The notes below the pieces were generated by a model, which was not told where the DNA came from, did no database searches, and was given only the letters and a program-made list of their open reading frames with translations. The position numbers and the translations under genes were made by a program. This document shows, in pieces, positions 34,906 to 43,515 of a stretch of 64,000 bases of DNA (positions are counted from its first letter, which is position 1; each line of letters begins with the position of its first letter). The stretch lies in NCBI RefSeq assembly GCF_013249065.1, contig NZ_JABRWQ010000001.1, positions 186,001 to 250,000 of the forward strand. The letters are read 5' to 3'. Source of the DNA: Winogradskyella litoriviva. GTDB taxonomy: Bacteria; Bacteroidota; Bacteroidia; Flavobacteriales; Flavobacteriaceae.

Positions 34906-37182
34906 ATGTGTTTTACCAAATTGAACACTGTTTTATTATTATTTATAAGCCTAACCACCAGTGTTTTATGTGCGCAAGCACAAGAATCGCTTATAATCAA
35001 TGATAGCAGTTCTTGCTCTTTTAACAGTCGTAAGCTAGACTTACTCGTTAAAAACGACAGTCTTTATCAAGCAACCATTCTCATTAACAATGCAATTAGT
35101 TTTTCTAAAAAATACAATTTAAAGAAAACTGAAGCTAAATCTTATAATGCTTTAGGTTTTGTATTGACTAAAATGTCAAACTTTAAAAAAGCTGAAAACT
35201 ACCACGAAAAGGCATTAACAATCTATGATTCTCTTAATGAGAACAAGGGAATAGACATCTCTTATTCTGGTTTGTTAAATGCCTATGTATTAGAAAAAAG
35301 CTATACTAAATTTGATAGCCTTTTTCCTATAGCTCAAAAAACATCAAAGAAACTTAATAGTGAAACATACTTTATAAATCTTGAGTATAAAATTAAAAAA
35401 GACTATTTCAGTTTTGATAATGCCAGTATGTTAAATTATAGCGATTTCGGATTAAAAGCTATAAAGAAAACAGATTTTGACACCTTAAATTTTTCTAAAA
35501 ATTATAGAACAAAGGATTTAAAAAAGAACTTAATGCTATCCTTTAAATATTACAATGCTATTGCTCGCGTTAAATTATCGAATTTTAATCCAGACGATTA
35601 CGAGCCCTTGTTTTCAATAAACGAAGAAGAGCTTAAAGACCTAATTACCACAGATATTAATTCTTATAGAAAAATAGCCTCCTTAAATTATTACAAATAC
35701 CTTTATTATATTAATAGTCAGAAAAATTTAGATTCTGCTAATAAGTATTTACTTAAATCTGACACCTATAAGTATCGTGCACTAAATAATTTAGAGATTC
35801 AAAATACCAGAAATGGTGAGTTAATTTACAAAATTATAAACGCTGAGCAAGAACTAGCCTTAGCAAACGAAAACCGTAAAGAAGAAGCAATCAACTCAAA
35901 GATATTTCTATTTAGTACTATTATAATGAGTATTGTTTTGGCTATAATATTAACTGTCTTCTACTTTTACTTTAAAGCCAGAAAGAATGTCATAAAGATT
36001 AATAAAGCATTAAAAAACTCCAATTCTAAACTTATTGAAATTGACAAAGACCGATTAGAATTTTTCTCTATTCTAAGCCATGAGTTACGCACACCAATTT
36101 ACGGCATTAGTGGTTTAGCAACACTTATTGACCAAGAAAATGATAGCGTAAAAAAGCAATCGTATTTAGATTCATTAAAGTCATCGAGTAATTACTTATC
36201 CATTTTAATTGATAACATTTTACAAGCCAATAGACTTAAATTTGGTAATAAAACCCTTCGATTGAAACCAGATAAAATCGAAAAAATTGTTAGCCACGTT
36301 GTGAGCACAGTTGCAATAGCTGCTAAAAATAAAGATTTAGAACTGATAGTTAATATTGACAAATCAGACGAGAGTGAGTATATTTTGGTAGATAAAGTTG
36401 CCTTTAGTCAAATATTAATCAATTTGGCTTACAATGCTATTCGTTACACTAAAAAGGGCTCTATAACCATCAATGTTATTGAAAAAAGCAGAAAAGATGA
36501 GGAAATCACTTTAGGTTTTGAAATTAAAGACACAGGTATTGGCATTAAAGAAGAACACAGGTCTGTTGTTTTTAGTGCTTTTGAAAACAAGACGTTTTTA
36601 AATAAAAACAGTAGTGGTTCTGGTTTGGGATTATATATTGTAAAGACCTTATTAAAAAGCCATAATGCTGATATCGATTTTGTATCCACACCAAACAAAG
36701 GGACTTGTTTTTTCTTTGAAATAACGTTTCAGCTTTCTGTGTCAGAAGAAAACAAAAGTACACCTACACTTTTAGTACATAGAGATATGCATGTTCTTAT
36801 TGTTGATGACAATAAAATCAACTTATTAATTACAAAAAAGAATATTGAAAAAATTGCTGGCTATAGCTGTCAAACTACCTCCAATGGTAAAGAAGCTATT
36901 TCACTTGTAAAAGAGAAGGATTTTGATTTAATATTAATGGATATTAATATGCCAGAAATGGATGGTTATGAGGTAACAAAGCATATAAGATTGTTAAATC
37001 CTTATATACCGGTTTTAGCACTTACTGCATTAAACTCTTCTGAGATTTCTGTGAAAGCTGAAGCTTCTGGAATAAACCAGATTATTACAAAACCTTATAT
37101 TTTTGAAGATTTCAAAGCCATAATTCTATCTTATCGCACAATGTATAATCAATGCAACATTATAGATGCTGAAGCAATATAA
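34906..37182 (+). CDS. Hybrid sensor histidine kinase with N-terminal TPRs and receiver domain
   Basis: 758 residues. A signal-like leader is followed by TPR helices (about 55-100 clearest), a membrane helix near 338-357, and a coiled coil to the HisKA domain with His in ILSHELRTPIYG (about 392). The HATPase has N-box NLAYNAIRYT, G1 DTGIGI and G2 GSGLGLYIV. A C-terminal receiver (about 628-750) has VLIVDDNKIN, phospho-acceptor Asp in LILMDINMPEMDGYEV and TKPY. No HPt or DNA-binding output domain is present, so a phosphorelay partner must be elsewhere. The 3' end overlaps the convergent flavoprotein gene by 34 bp. Confidence 0.87.
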   Translation: MCFTKLNTVLLLFISLTTSVLCAQAQESLIINDSSSCSFNSRKLDLLVKNDSLYQATILINNAISFSKKYNLKKTEAKSYNALGFVLTKMSNFKKAENYHEKALTIYDSLNENKGIDISYSGLLNAYVLEKSYTKFDSLFPIAQKTSKKLNSETYFINLEYKIKKDYFSFDNASMLNYSDFGLKAIKKTDFDTLNFSKNYRTKDLKKNLMLSFKYYNAIARVKLSNFNPDDYEPLFSINEEELKDLITTDINSYRKIASLNYYKYLYYINSQKNLDSANKYLLKSDTYKYRALNNLEIQNTRNGELIYKIINAEQELALANENRKEEAINSKIFLFSTIIMSIVLAIILTVFYFYFKARKNVIKINKALKNSNSKLIEIDKDRLEFFSILSHELRTPIYGISGLATLIDQENDSVKKQSYLDSLKSSSNYLSILIDNILQANRLKFGNKTLRLKPDKIEKIVSHVVSTVAIAAKNKDLELIVNIDKSDESEYILVDKVAFSQILINLAYNAIRYTKKGSITINVIEKSRKDEEITLGFEIKDTGIGIKEEHRSVVFSAFENKTFLNKNSSGSGLGLYIVKTLLKSHNADIDFVSTPNKGTCFFFEITFQLSVSEENKSTPTLLVHRDMHVLIVDDNKINLLITKKNIEKIAGYSCQTTSNGKEAISLVKEKDFDLILMDINMPEMDGYEVTKHIRLLNPYIPVLALTALNSSEISVKAEASGINQIITKPYIFEDFKAIILSYRTMYNQCNIIDAEAI

Positions 37183-38366
37183 GCGCCTGTCCATGCATTT
37201 TGAAAATTAAATCCACCTGTTACGGCATCTACATTTATGACTTCGCCTGCAAAATAAAGATTAGGAATTCGTTTACTCTCAAAGGTTTTAAAATTTACTT
37301 CTTTTAAATCTACGCCTCCTGCAGTTACAAATTCTTCTTTAAAGGTACTTTTTCCTGTCACCTGAAAAATGGCCTTTGTTAATTGCTCTGCTAAATTTTC
37401 TAATTGCTGTTTATTAATGTCTGCCCAACGTTCGTTTTCACCAATATTAGCTGCTAAAATTAGTTGTTTCCAAAGACGTTTTGGCAAATCGAATTGTGCT
37501 GAATTAACAAGTGTCTTTTTAGCAAACTCTTGTTTGTAATTTTTGAGTTTATCTAAACAACTCTCAGTATCTAAGCTTATAAAATTAACTTCGATTTTAA
37601 AGTTATAATTGCGCTTTGCTAACGCCACAGCACCAAATGCAGACAATTTTAAAATAGCTGGTGCACTCATACCAACATGAGTGATTAAAAGTGGACCATT
37701 AGATTCTAAATCAGTGCCAACAACTTTTATTTCGGCATGTTTTGCAACAACACCAGGAATATCTTTAATCCGTTTATCTTTAATATCAAAAGTAAAAAGC
37801 GATGGTACTGGTTGTATAATGGTGTGTCCTAAATCTTCGAGTAATTTCCAGATTTTAGGATTACTTCCTGTAGTAACTAATAATTTTTTAGATTCAAAAA
37901 TACCTTGAGAGGTTTCAATTTTAAACCCATTGTTTAAAGGATGAATTGCTTTAACAGCATGGTTGTATAATAGCTCTACATTATGTTTTTTTGATTCATT
38001 TAAAAAACAATCTATAATGGTTTGTGAAGAATTTGAAACCGGAAACATTCTACCATCTTCTTCAATCTTTAATTCTACACCACGTTCTTCAAACCAAGCA
38101 ATGGTATCTCCTGTCATAAAATTATGAAAAGGTCCTAAAAGTTCTTTTTCGCCTCTTGGATAATTTAACACTAATTCTGATGGAATAAACTCAGCGTGCG
38201 TAACGTTGCAGCGTCCTCCTCCAGAAATTTTTACTTTTTGTAGACCTTCTTTACCACGTTCTAAAATGGCAACGGACAATTTGGGATGTTGCTCTGCAAT
38301 ATTAATTGCAGCAAAGAAGCCTGCAGCTCCTCCTCCAACTATAATTATATCTTTATGAGTATTCAA
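37149..38366 (-). CDS. BaiN/RdsA-type flavoprotein (HI0933 family)
   Basis: 405 residues. The dinucleotide-binding motif IIVGGGAAGFFAAINIAE is at 8-25, and the family signature ISGGGRCNVTHAEF lies near 48-61. The C-terminal FAGEVINVDAVTGGFNFQNA is also diagnostic. These FAD proteins include NAD(P)H-dependent oxidoreductases of unclear substrate; the bile-acid name BaiN comes from gut clostridia and should not be read as function here. The gene follows the phosphatase-barrel gene by 33 bp and may be cotranscribed with it. Confidence 0.84.
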   Translation of the reverse strand: MNTHKDIIIVGGGAAGFFAAINIAEQHPKLSVAILERGKEGLQKVKISGGGRCNVTHAEFIPSELVLNYPRGEKELLGPFHNFMTGDTIAWFEERGVELKIEEDGRMFPVSNSSQTIIDCFLNESKKHNVELLYNHAVKAIHPLNNGFKIETSQGIFESKKLLVTTGSNPKIWKLLEDLGHTIIQPVPSLFTFDIKDKRIKDIPGVVAKHAEIKVVGTDLESNGPLLITHVGMSAPAILKLSAFGAVALAKRNYNFKIEVNFISLDTESCLDKLKNYKQEFAKKTLVNSAQFDLPKRLWKQLILAANIGENERWADINKQQLENLAEQLTKAIFQVTGKSTFKEEFVTAGGVDLKEVNFKTFESKRIPNLYFAGEVINVDAVTGGFNFQNAWTGAYIASASIMLH

Positions 38367-38399
38367 TGTTTTGATTTTATTTTTATGATGACCAGATGT

Positions 38400-41300
38400 T
38401 TAAAATGCAAAGCCCAATCTAAAAGCCAAACGCAGACCTTCATCACTATTAAAAGCAGATAAGTTTAGTGTTAATAAATCTGCAGCATTAGCAAATACGC
38501 CACCTCCTAAAGATGTATTCCAAGTTTTAGAATCTTCGTTATCTATCCAAACTCTTCCATAGTCAAAACCACCATATAAGCCAATTTTTAATGGCATAAC
38601 ACTTGTGCGCACTTTTCTTAAATTTAGCCGTAAATCGGTGCTTTGAACAAAGGCACTCTTACCATTAAATCTTTGATTTCTGTAACCACGCAAACCGTTA
38701 TCTGCGCCTATTGTTGCACCTTGATAAAACTCATAATTATCACCCAAGTTAAAATGTCCACTCATTTTAGTCGCTAAAACCAATTGACCATTTGGCACTA
38801 ATTTATAATCGAATCCTAGTTCTGGAATAAGATAACCAAAGCCTTTTGAGGTATCTGTATTATTTCTAAATCCAGCTTGTAAACTAAATAACATTCCTAA
38901 GGTAGGAAACGCTTCATTATCTGAATTAATAAATTGATAGGTTGCATCTGCACCATAAAAATTATTTGAAACTTCAGTATTATCGCCTATTACTACATCA
39001 TTAATATATCTGCCTTCGGTATCTTCTACTTCAATAGCTTCATAAGTTAATCCGAATTTAAAGCTTGCACCATATCTACCATTCCATTTTAAGGATGGTT
39101 CAAATTTTAGAGTTCTTAATTTTACTCTATTATAATCTAAGCCTACATCTAACCCATCGTTTTTTTCTGCTTCTGGGTTTAAAGATTCATTACCACTTCC
39201 AAAGAAATTAAAAGCATAATTAGGACTCGTAAAACGAGCGTCTAAACCTAAATTAAAATTACCAATGACATTAGCAAATTCACCTGTATAATTTAATTCA
39301 AAACCTTCTGTTGCAAAATAATAAGATGCTGAAAATTGGTGCTGCGTTGTAAATGGATTGCGCTCAAAACCATAGGTTGTATAAACATCCACAAACCCAA
39401 ATTTAAAGCCATCATCTGGGTTTGCACCAATAGAAGGAATGATTTGGTTGGTGCTATTTTTTAACTTTTTATAATCATAAACATTTGTCTTATAGTCATC
39501 AGAAAACTTTTTATTGCCTTTATTTGTTACAATTGTATTTTTCTTTGATTTATAATCGTAATACTTAACACGCTTGCCGTTTTCAATAATATATTTATCG
39601 TTATTCTGGCCACCAATTAGTATCACTTTTATTAAATTTTCGCCTTCCCCTTTTACTTCAAAAACATCATCATCGTCTAAAGCATATATCCAAATTTCTT
39701 TTGTTTCATTTCTATGGTATATACGCTCATGAAACTTATCTTTCTTCTCTCCTTTTTTTATGCGATAGGCTGTAACTTTAGTTTGTCCGTTTGGCATACG
39801 TTCTATATCAAACCAATCATCTTTATTTGTTCCTTTTATTACAGCATACTTGTTTACTAATTCAAAATATCGATTAGATATATTTTGAAGATTAGCACGT
39901 CTTGCTTTCAACTTTTTCTTAATATCTTCTACGGTATTACCTTGCATCTCTTCTGGCATGTTTAAAAATGCTTTTTCAATAATATCATCTGTAATATTCT
40001 GTTGAATATGTTTTACTTGAGCATCCCAAACAGCTTTTCCTGATTCTGAAATAAGCTCCATATCTATAGGGTAAGGCTCCACATTAACGCCTTTTACATC
40101 TACCAAATCATCTGAATATTTTCTCAACAAACGAGCCGTTGGCATTAATTTAACTGCTGTCCCTAAAAGAAAACCATCTGACATTTTGGAGAACGCTTGA
40201 TCACGATCTCTTGGCATTGGTCTGTATATTTTTTTTCCGTTTTCTTTAAACTCAATCCATCGCCATTGGTCTTGATGCCTATCCCAATCTCCAATAAGCA
40301 TATCGAATAATCTCGCTTTTATATAAGCTGCTTCGTCTATTTTAATATCCTCGTCTTTATGGATTTTTTTCATCATATCGTTTGTGGATAATAATTTATT
40401 TTGAAACCCAAAACTAGCTTTATCACTATGACCTTCTGAAGTATGTTCTTCAATCATATAAAGTTCATCGCCATATTCATCATTATATTGTCCTAATCGT
40501 TCTTGCTTAGGCACAAAATACAAAACAGGATTTGTGTGATAAACACCTATAGCATCAGCTAAATCACCAATAACCAAAGGAGCGTACGGATGAGAACCTG
40601 TAAATACGTCTAAAATTAAAGCTTCAGTTGCTGTATCATTAAACTGACCTTCTATATATTGATCTTTAAAAAGGACAGCTTGCAAATATTGAAGGGCTTG
40701 TTTACGGACGGCTCGCATAACATATTGTGTACCGTTTTTATCTTCTAATCGTAACGATTTAGATTGATTTCCTCCTCCTTTTTTAACAGGAATTAATCCT
40801 CCAAACAAGGTGTCTAAACTAACATTTGGAGCCTTAACCTTGGTACTGTATTGTTTCCTGTAACGTTCTCCCCAAATAAATTTACCGAAACCACTAACAT
40901 CAGTTTCGTCTTCAGAATAAATAGAAGCCAACGTATGAGACGCATAATTCTCTTTGTATTCTTTTGGTGTTTCTGGCTTATTTTCTGGAAACACTTCTGT
41001 TTCAAAAACAACAGCGTCCTTATCGGCAGAGAAAAAAGACACGTGTGTTGAGCCATCTTTGTATACAATTAGTTTAGCATAACCAAGAGTTCCGTAACCA
41101 AAAACACCACTGCCCACATTACGAACAGCCGAAACTTTAGAGCCAGCACCTGACACTATTTGGTGTAAATTATCTTCAACTAAATATTGTAAGTTATGCT
41201 CATGCCCAGAGACAAAGACTACCTTTTTATTAACTTGTGCTAACGTTACTAAACGACTTTGTAACTCATTATAATAATGATTTTGAAGATCTACATTTGC

Positions 41301-42080
41301 AATACCGCTTGTTTTTCTAATCACATTTTTAAGAGTGCCTAGCACTGGGATTGGTGTCATATGACTTCCAAAACTAAACTGTCCTCCATGAGAACCATTT
41401 GTAAACATTGGATGATGTAGTGCAATTATGGTTGTTTTACCTCTGGCCTTTTTCACTAAGCTACTAAACTCATCTAAAAAACCTTGTCTTGTTTTAATAT
41501 CACAGTCGTCATTTATGGTTGGTTGGTCATTCCAATTATTGATGTACCAATGTGTATCTACTAAAATCAGTTCAATTTCATCTGAAATATGAATTTTATC
41601 TATTGAACAACCATCCTCAGGTAAAAAACTATCTTTACCAAGTGCTTTTTCTACTATTTTCTCTTGGTTTTTTAAACCTTTAATATCAGAATACCAATCA
41701 TGGTTTCCTGGAATAAAAATAGTTTCGCCTTTAAAATTTTTAACAGCTTCTGTTTGAATTTGGATTCTGTGCTTTGCTAACTCATACCCTTCTGAAGATT
41801 CTTTAGGCAGACCTTTTGGGTAGATATTATCACCTAAAAAAATAGCAGTACTATTTTTATCTGCCCTTTCTAATTCTGCCTTAAATGCTTTTAAAGCTTG
41901 GGAGCTTTCGCTAAGATCAGAATTACCAGCATCACCAATTAAGTAAAAACTGTGCTCTATTTCTTTATTAATTGGTAACGGTTTTTCAGAACCTAAAACA
42001 ACTTGTTTTTTTAGTGTTGCACAAGCATTGAAACCAAAAAGTAAAACTAAAAAAAAAGCGAACCTAAATACTAACTTCAT
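38400..42080 (-). CDS. Metallophosphatase, kinase-like region and Omp85-type barrel fusion lipoprotein
   Basis: 1226 residues. Lipobox FGFNACA puts the lipidated Cys at residue 20. Residues about 45-300 are a calcineurin-like phosphatase: LIGDAG, FLGDNIYPKG, IPGNHDW, ALHHPMF and SGHEHN. A middle region of about 410-720 has kinase-like features: YVMRAVRKQ, LIGDWDRHQDQWRW (about 595-608) and PMPRDRDQAF (about 625). The C-terminal third is beta-rich and ends as an outer-membrane barrel, with LRGYRNQRF near 1126 like the Omp85 loop motif and a final Phe. An acid-phosphatase or phospholipid role is possible. The kinase-like label is by motif resemblance to CotH/HipA/Fam20-type catalytic loops only. 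Confidence 0.75.
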   Translation of the reverse strand: MKLVFRFAFFLVLLFGFNACATLKKQVVLGSEKPLPINKEIEHSFYLIGDAGNSDLSESSQALKAFKAELERADKNSTAIFLGDNIYPKGLPKESSEGYELAKHRIQIQTEAVKNFKGETIFIPGNHDWYSDIKGLKNQEKIVEKALGKDSFLPEDGCSIDKIHISDEIELILVDTHWYINNWNDQPTINDDCDIKTRQGFLDEFSSLVKKARGKTTIIALHHPMFTNGSHGGQFSFGSHMTPIPVLGTLKNVIRKTSGIANVDLQNHYYNELQSRLVTLAQVNKKVVFVSGHEHNLQYLVEDNLHQIVSGAGSKVSAVRNVGSGVFGYGTLGYAKLIVYKDGSTHVSFFSADKDAVVFETEVFPENKPETPKEYKENYASHTLASIYSEDETDVSGFGKFIWGERYRKQYSTKVKAPNVSLDTLFGGLIPVKKGGGNQSKSLRLEDKNGTQYVMRAVRKQALQYLQAVLFKDQYIEGQFNDTATEALILDVFTGSHPYAPLVIGDLADAIGVYHTNPVLYFVPKQERLGQYNDEYGDELYMIEEHTSEGHSDKASFGFQNKLLSTNDMMKKIHKDEDIKIDEAAYIKARLFDMLIGDWDRHQDQWRWIEFKENGKKIYRPMPRDRDQAFSKMSDGFLLGTAVKLMPTARLLRKYSDDLVDVKGVNVEPYPIDMELISESGKAVWDAQVKHIQQNITDDIIEKAFLNMPEEMQGNTVEDIKKKLKARRANLQNISNRYFELVNKYAVIKGTNKDDWFDIERMPNGQTKVTAYRIKKGEKKDKFHERIYHRNETKEIWIYALDDDDVFEVKGEGENLIKVILIGGQNNDKYIIENGKRVKYYDYKSKKNTIVTNKGNKKFSDDYKTNVYDYKKLKNSTNQIIPSIGANPDDGFKFGFVDVYTTYGFERNPFTTQHQFSASYYFATEGFELNYTGEFANVIGNFNLGLDARFTSPNYAFNFFGSGNESLNPEAEKNDGLDVGLDYNRVKLRTLKFEPSLKWNGRYGASFKFGLTYEAIEVEDTEGRYINDVVIGDNTEVSNNFYGADATYQFINSDNEAFPTLGMLFSLQAGFRNNTDTSKGFGYLIPELGFDYKLVPNGQLVLATKMSGHFNLGDNYEFYQGATIGADNGLRGYRNQRFNGKSAFVQSTDLRLNLRKVRTSVMPLKIGLYGGFDYGRVWIDNEDSKTWNTSLGGGVFANAADLLTLNLSAFNSDEGLRLAFRLGFAF

Positions 42081-42099
42081 AAAAAACAGGGTTGGTTAT

Positions 42100-42107
42100 C
42101 AAAAATA
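42100..42107 (-). promoter_or_regulatory. Putative -7 element (TATTTTTG) for the fusion lipoprotein gene
   Basis: Exact TAnnTTTG match 20 nt before the start codon in the 216-bp divergent gap with the HD-domain gene. -33 not seen. Confidence 0.42.
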
Positions 42108-42296
42108 CAAATTAATAGTTCTAATCTTCATGCTATTAAAAAAATAGGACAATATGTGATTATTTTAGAAAAACCTCGTGTTAATAATAGTCCAAAAAGT
42201 ATTTATTAACTTGCACTTTAAATAACTTAAATTGAGACGGCTAATTTTTCATTTATAAAGCTAAAAACTCTTAAATTAGATTCATATTTATAGCAT

Positions 42297-43514
42297 ATGG
42301 AAAACACAATACTAGAAGCAGAAAAATACGTTATATCTTATTTAAATAATAATTTAGACGCCTCATTTGTGTATCACAACCTTGCTCATACACAGCGTGT
42401 TGTAGATAAAATAAATGAACTTTTAGCAGAAACTCCATTAAGTGATACTGAAAAAGAACAATTGTTAATTGCAGCTTGGTTTCATGACACTGGGTTTACA
42501 AAAACCATTGAAAATCACGAAAAAGAGAGTGTAAAAATAGCCACTGAGTTTTTAGAATCTCATAATATCTCTAAAGAAAAAATTGACGCCATTTCTGCTA
42601 TTATCCTTGCTACTGAAATGGATTATCAGCCAAAAACCCAACTTGAGGGTTTTATTAGAGATGCTGATTGCGCTCATTTATCGAGTAAAAATTATAATGA
42701 TTATGCTGCTTTACTTAGAAAAGAATGGGAATTAACCTTAGGTAAAAAAGTATCTAAATCAGAGTGGATACAAGAAAATATTCGTTTTTTAACCAACCAT
42801 ACTTTTCATACCGATTTAGCAACTAAAAAATGGGAAAAACGAAAAGGCAAAAATCTAGCTAGCCTTTTAAAAAACCAAAACAAGGTTAAAACGAATACCC
42901 AAAAATTAAAACAGAAAAAAGCAGAATTAAACTTTAAAAAAGAAAAGTTAGATTTGCCAGATCGTGGTATTGAGACTATGTTTAGAGTTGCCCTGAGAAA
43001 CCACATTACTCTAAGTGACATTGCAGACACAAAAGCTAATATTTTATTATCTGTAAATGCAATTATAATTTCTTTAGTGTTATCTAATTTAGTATCTAAA
43101 CTAGATAATCCAACAAATAATTATTTAATTTGGCCAACCTTTATTTTTGCTTTATTTACTGTTATATCTATAGTTTTATCTGTTATAGCAACAAGACCAA
43201 ATGTTACAAGCGGAAAATTCACAAAGGAAGATGTTGCCAATAAAAAAGTAAACTTATTATTCTTTGGAAATTTCCATAAAATGAAACTCCATGAATTTGA
43301 ATGGGCTATGCAAGAAATGATGCAAGACAAAGAATATCTCTACGGCTCATTAACTAAAGATTTGTACTTTCTAGGTCTTGTATTAAACAGAAAATATAAA
43401 ATATTACGACTTACGTATACTGTATTTGCTGTTGGTATAATTGTGAGTGTAATTGCCTTTGCTGCAGCTTTTCAAATTGCAGGTGTAGAACCCCCAATCT
43501 CAGCGCTACCTTAA
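42297..43514 (+). CDS. HD-domain phosphohydrolase fused to a Pycsar-effector-like membrane domain
   Basis: 405 residues. The N-terminal HD domain has His in YHNLAHTQRV (27-35), His63/Asp64 in WFHDTGF and Asp in FIRDADCAH (about 126), a full metal-binding set. A basic linker of about 190-225 (Lys-rich) leads to a region matching the DUF5706/PycTM-type effector domain, with membrane helices at about 245-270, 275-300 and 372-395. In the Pycsar antiphage system PycTM is activated by cCMP or cUMP made by PycC. No cyclase is adjacent, so immunity is not shown; the HD half may degrade or sense a nucleotide. It converges on the GAF-protein gene with a 1-bp gap. Confidence 0.8.
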   Translation: MENTILEAEKYVISYLNNNLDASFVYHNLAHTQRVVDKINELLAETPLSDTEKEQLLIAAWFHDTGFTKTIENHEKESVKIATEFLESHNISKEKIDAISAIILATEMDYQPKTQLEGFIRDADCAHLSSKNYNDYAALLRKEWELTLGKKVSKSEWIQENIRFLTNHTFHTDLATKKWEKRKGKNLASLLKNQNKVKTNTQKLKQKKAELNFKKEKLDLPDRGIETMFRVALRNHITLSDIADTKANILLSVNAIIISLVLSNLVSKLDNPTNNYLIWPTFIFALFTVISIVLSVIATRPNVTSGKFTKEDVANKKVNLLFFGNFHKMKLHEFEWAMQEMMQDKEYLYGSLTKDLYFLGLVLNRKYKILRLTYTVFAVGIIVSVIAFAAAFQIAGVEPPISALP

Positions 43515-43515
43515 C

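Noticed and set aside
37149..38366. Bile-acid metabolism role for the BaiN-like flavoprotein
   Set aside because: The family is broad and widespread in bacteria with no bile exposure; no other bai gene is here.
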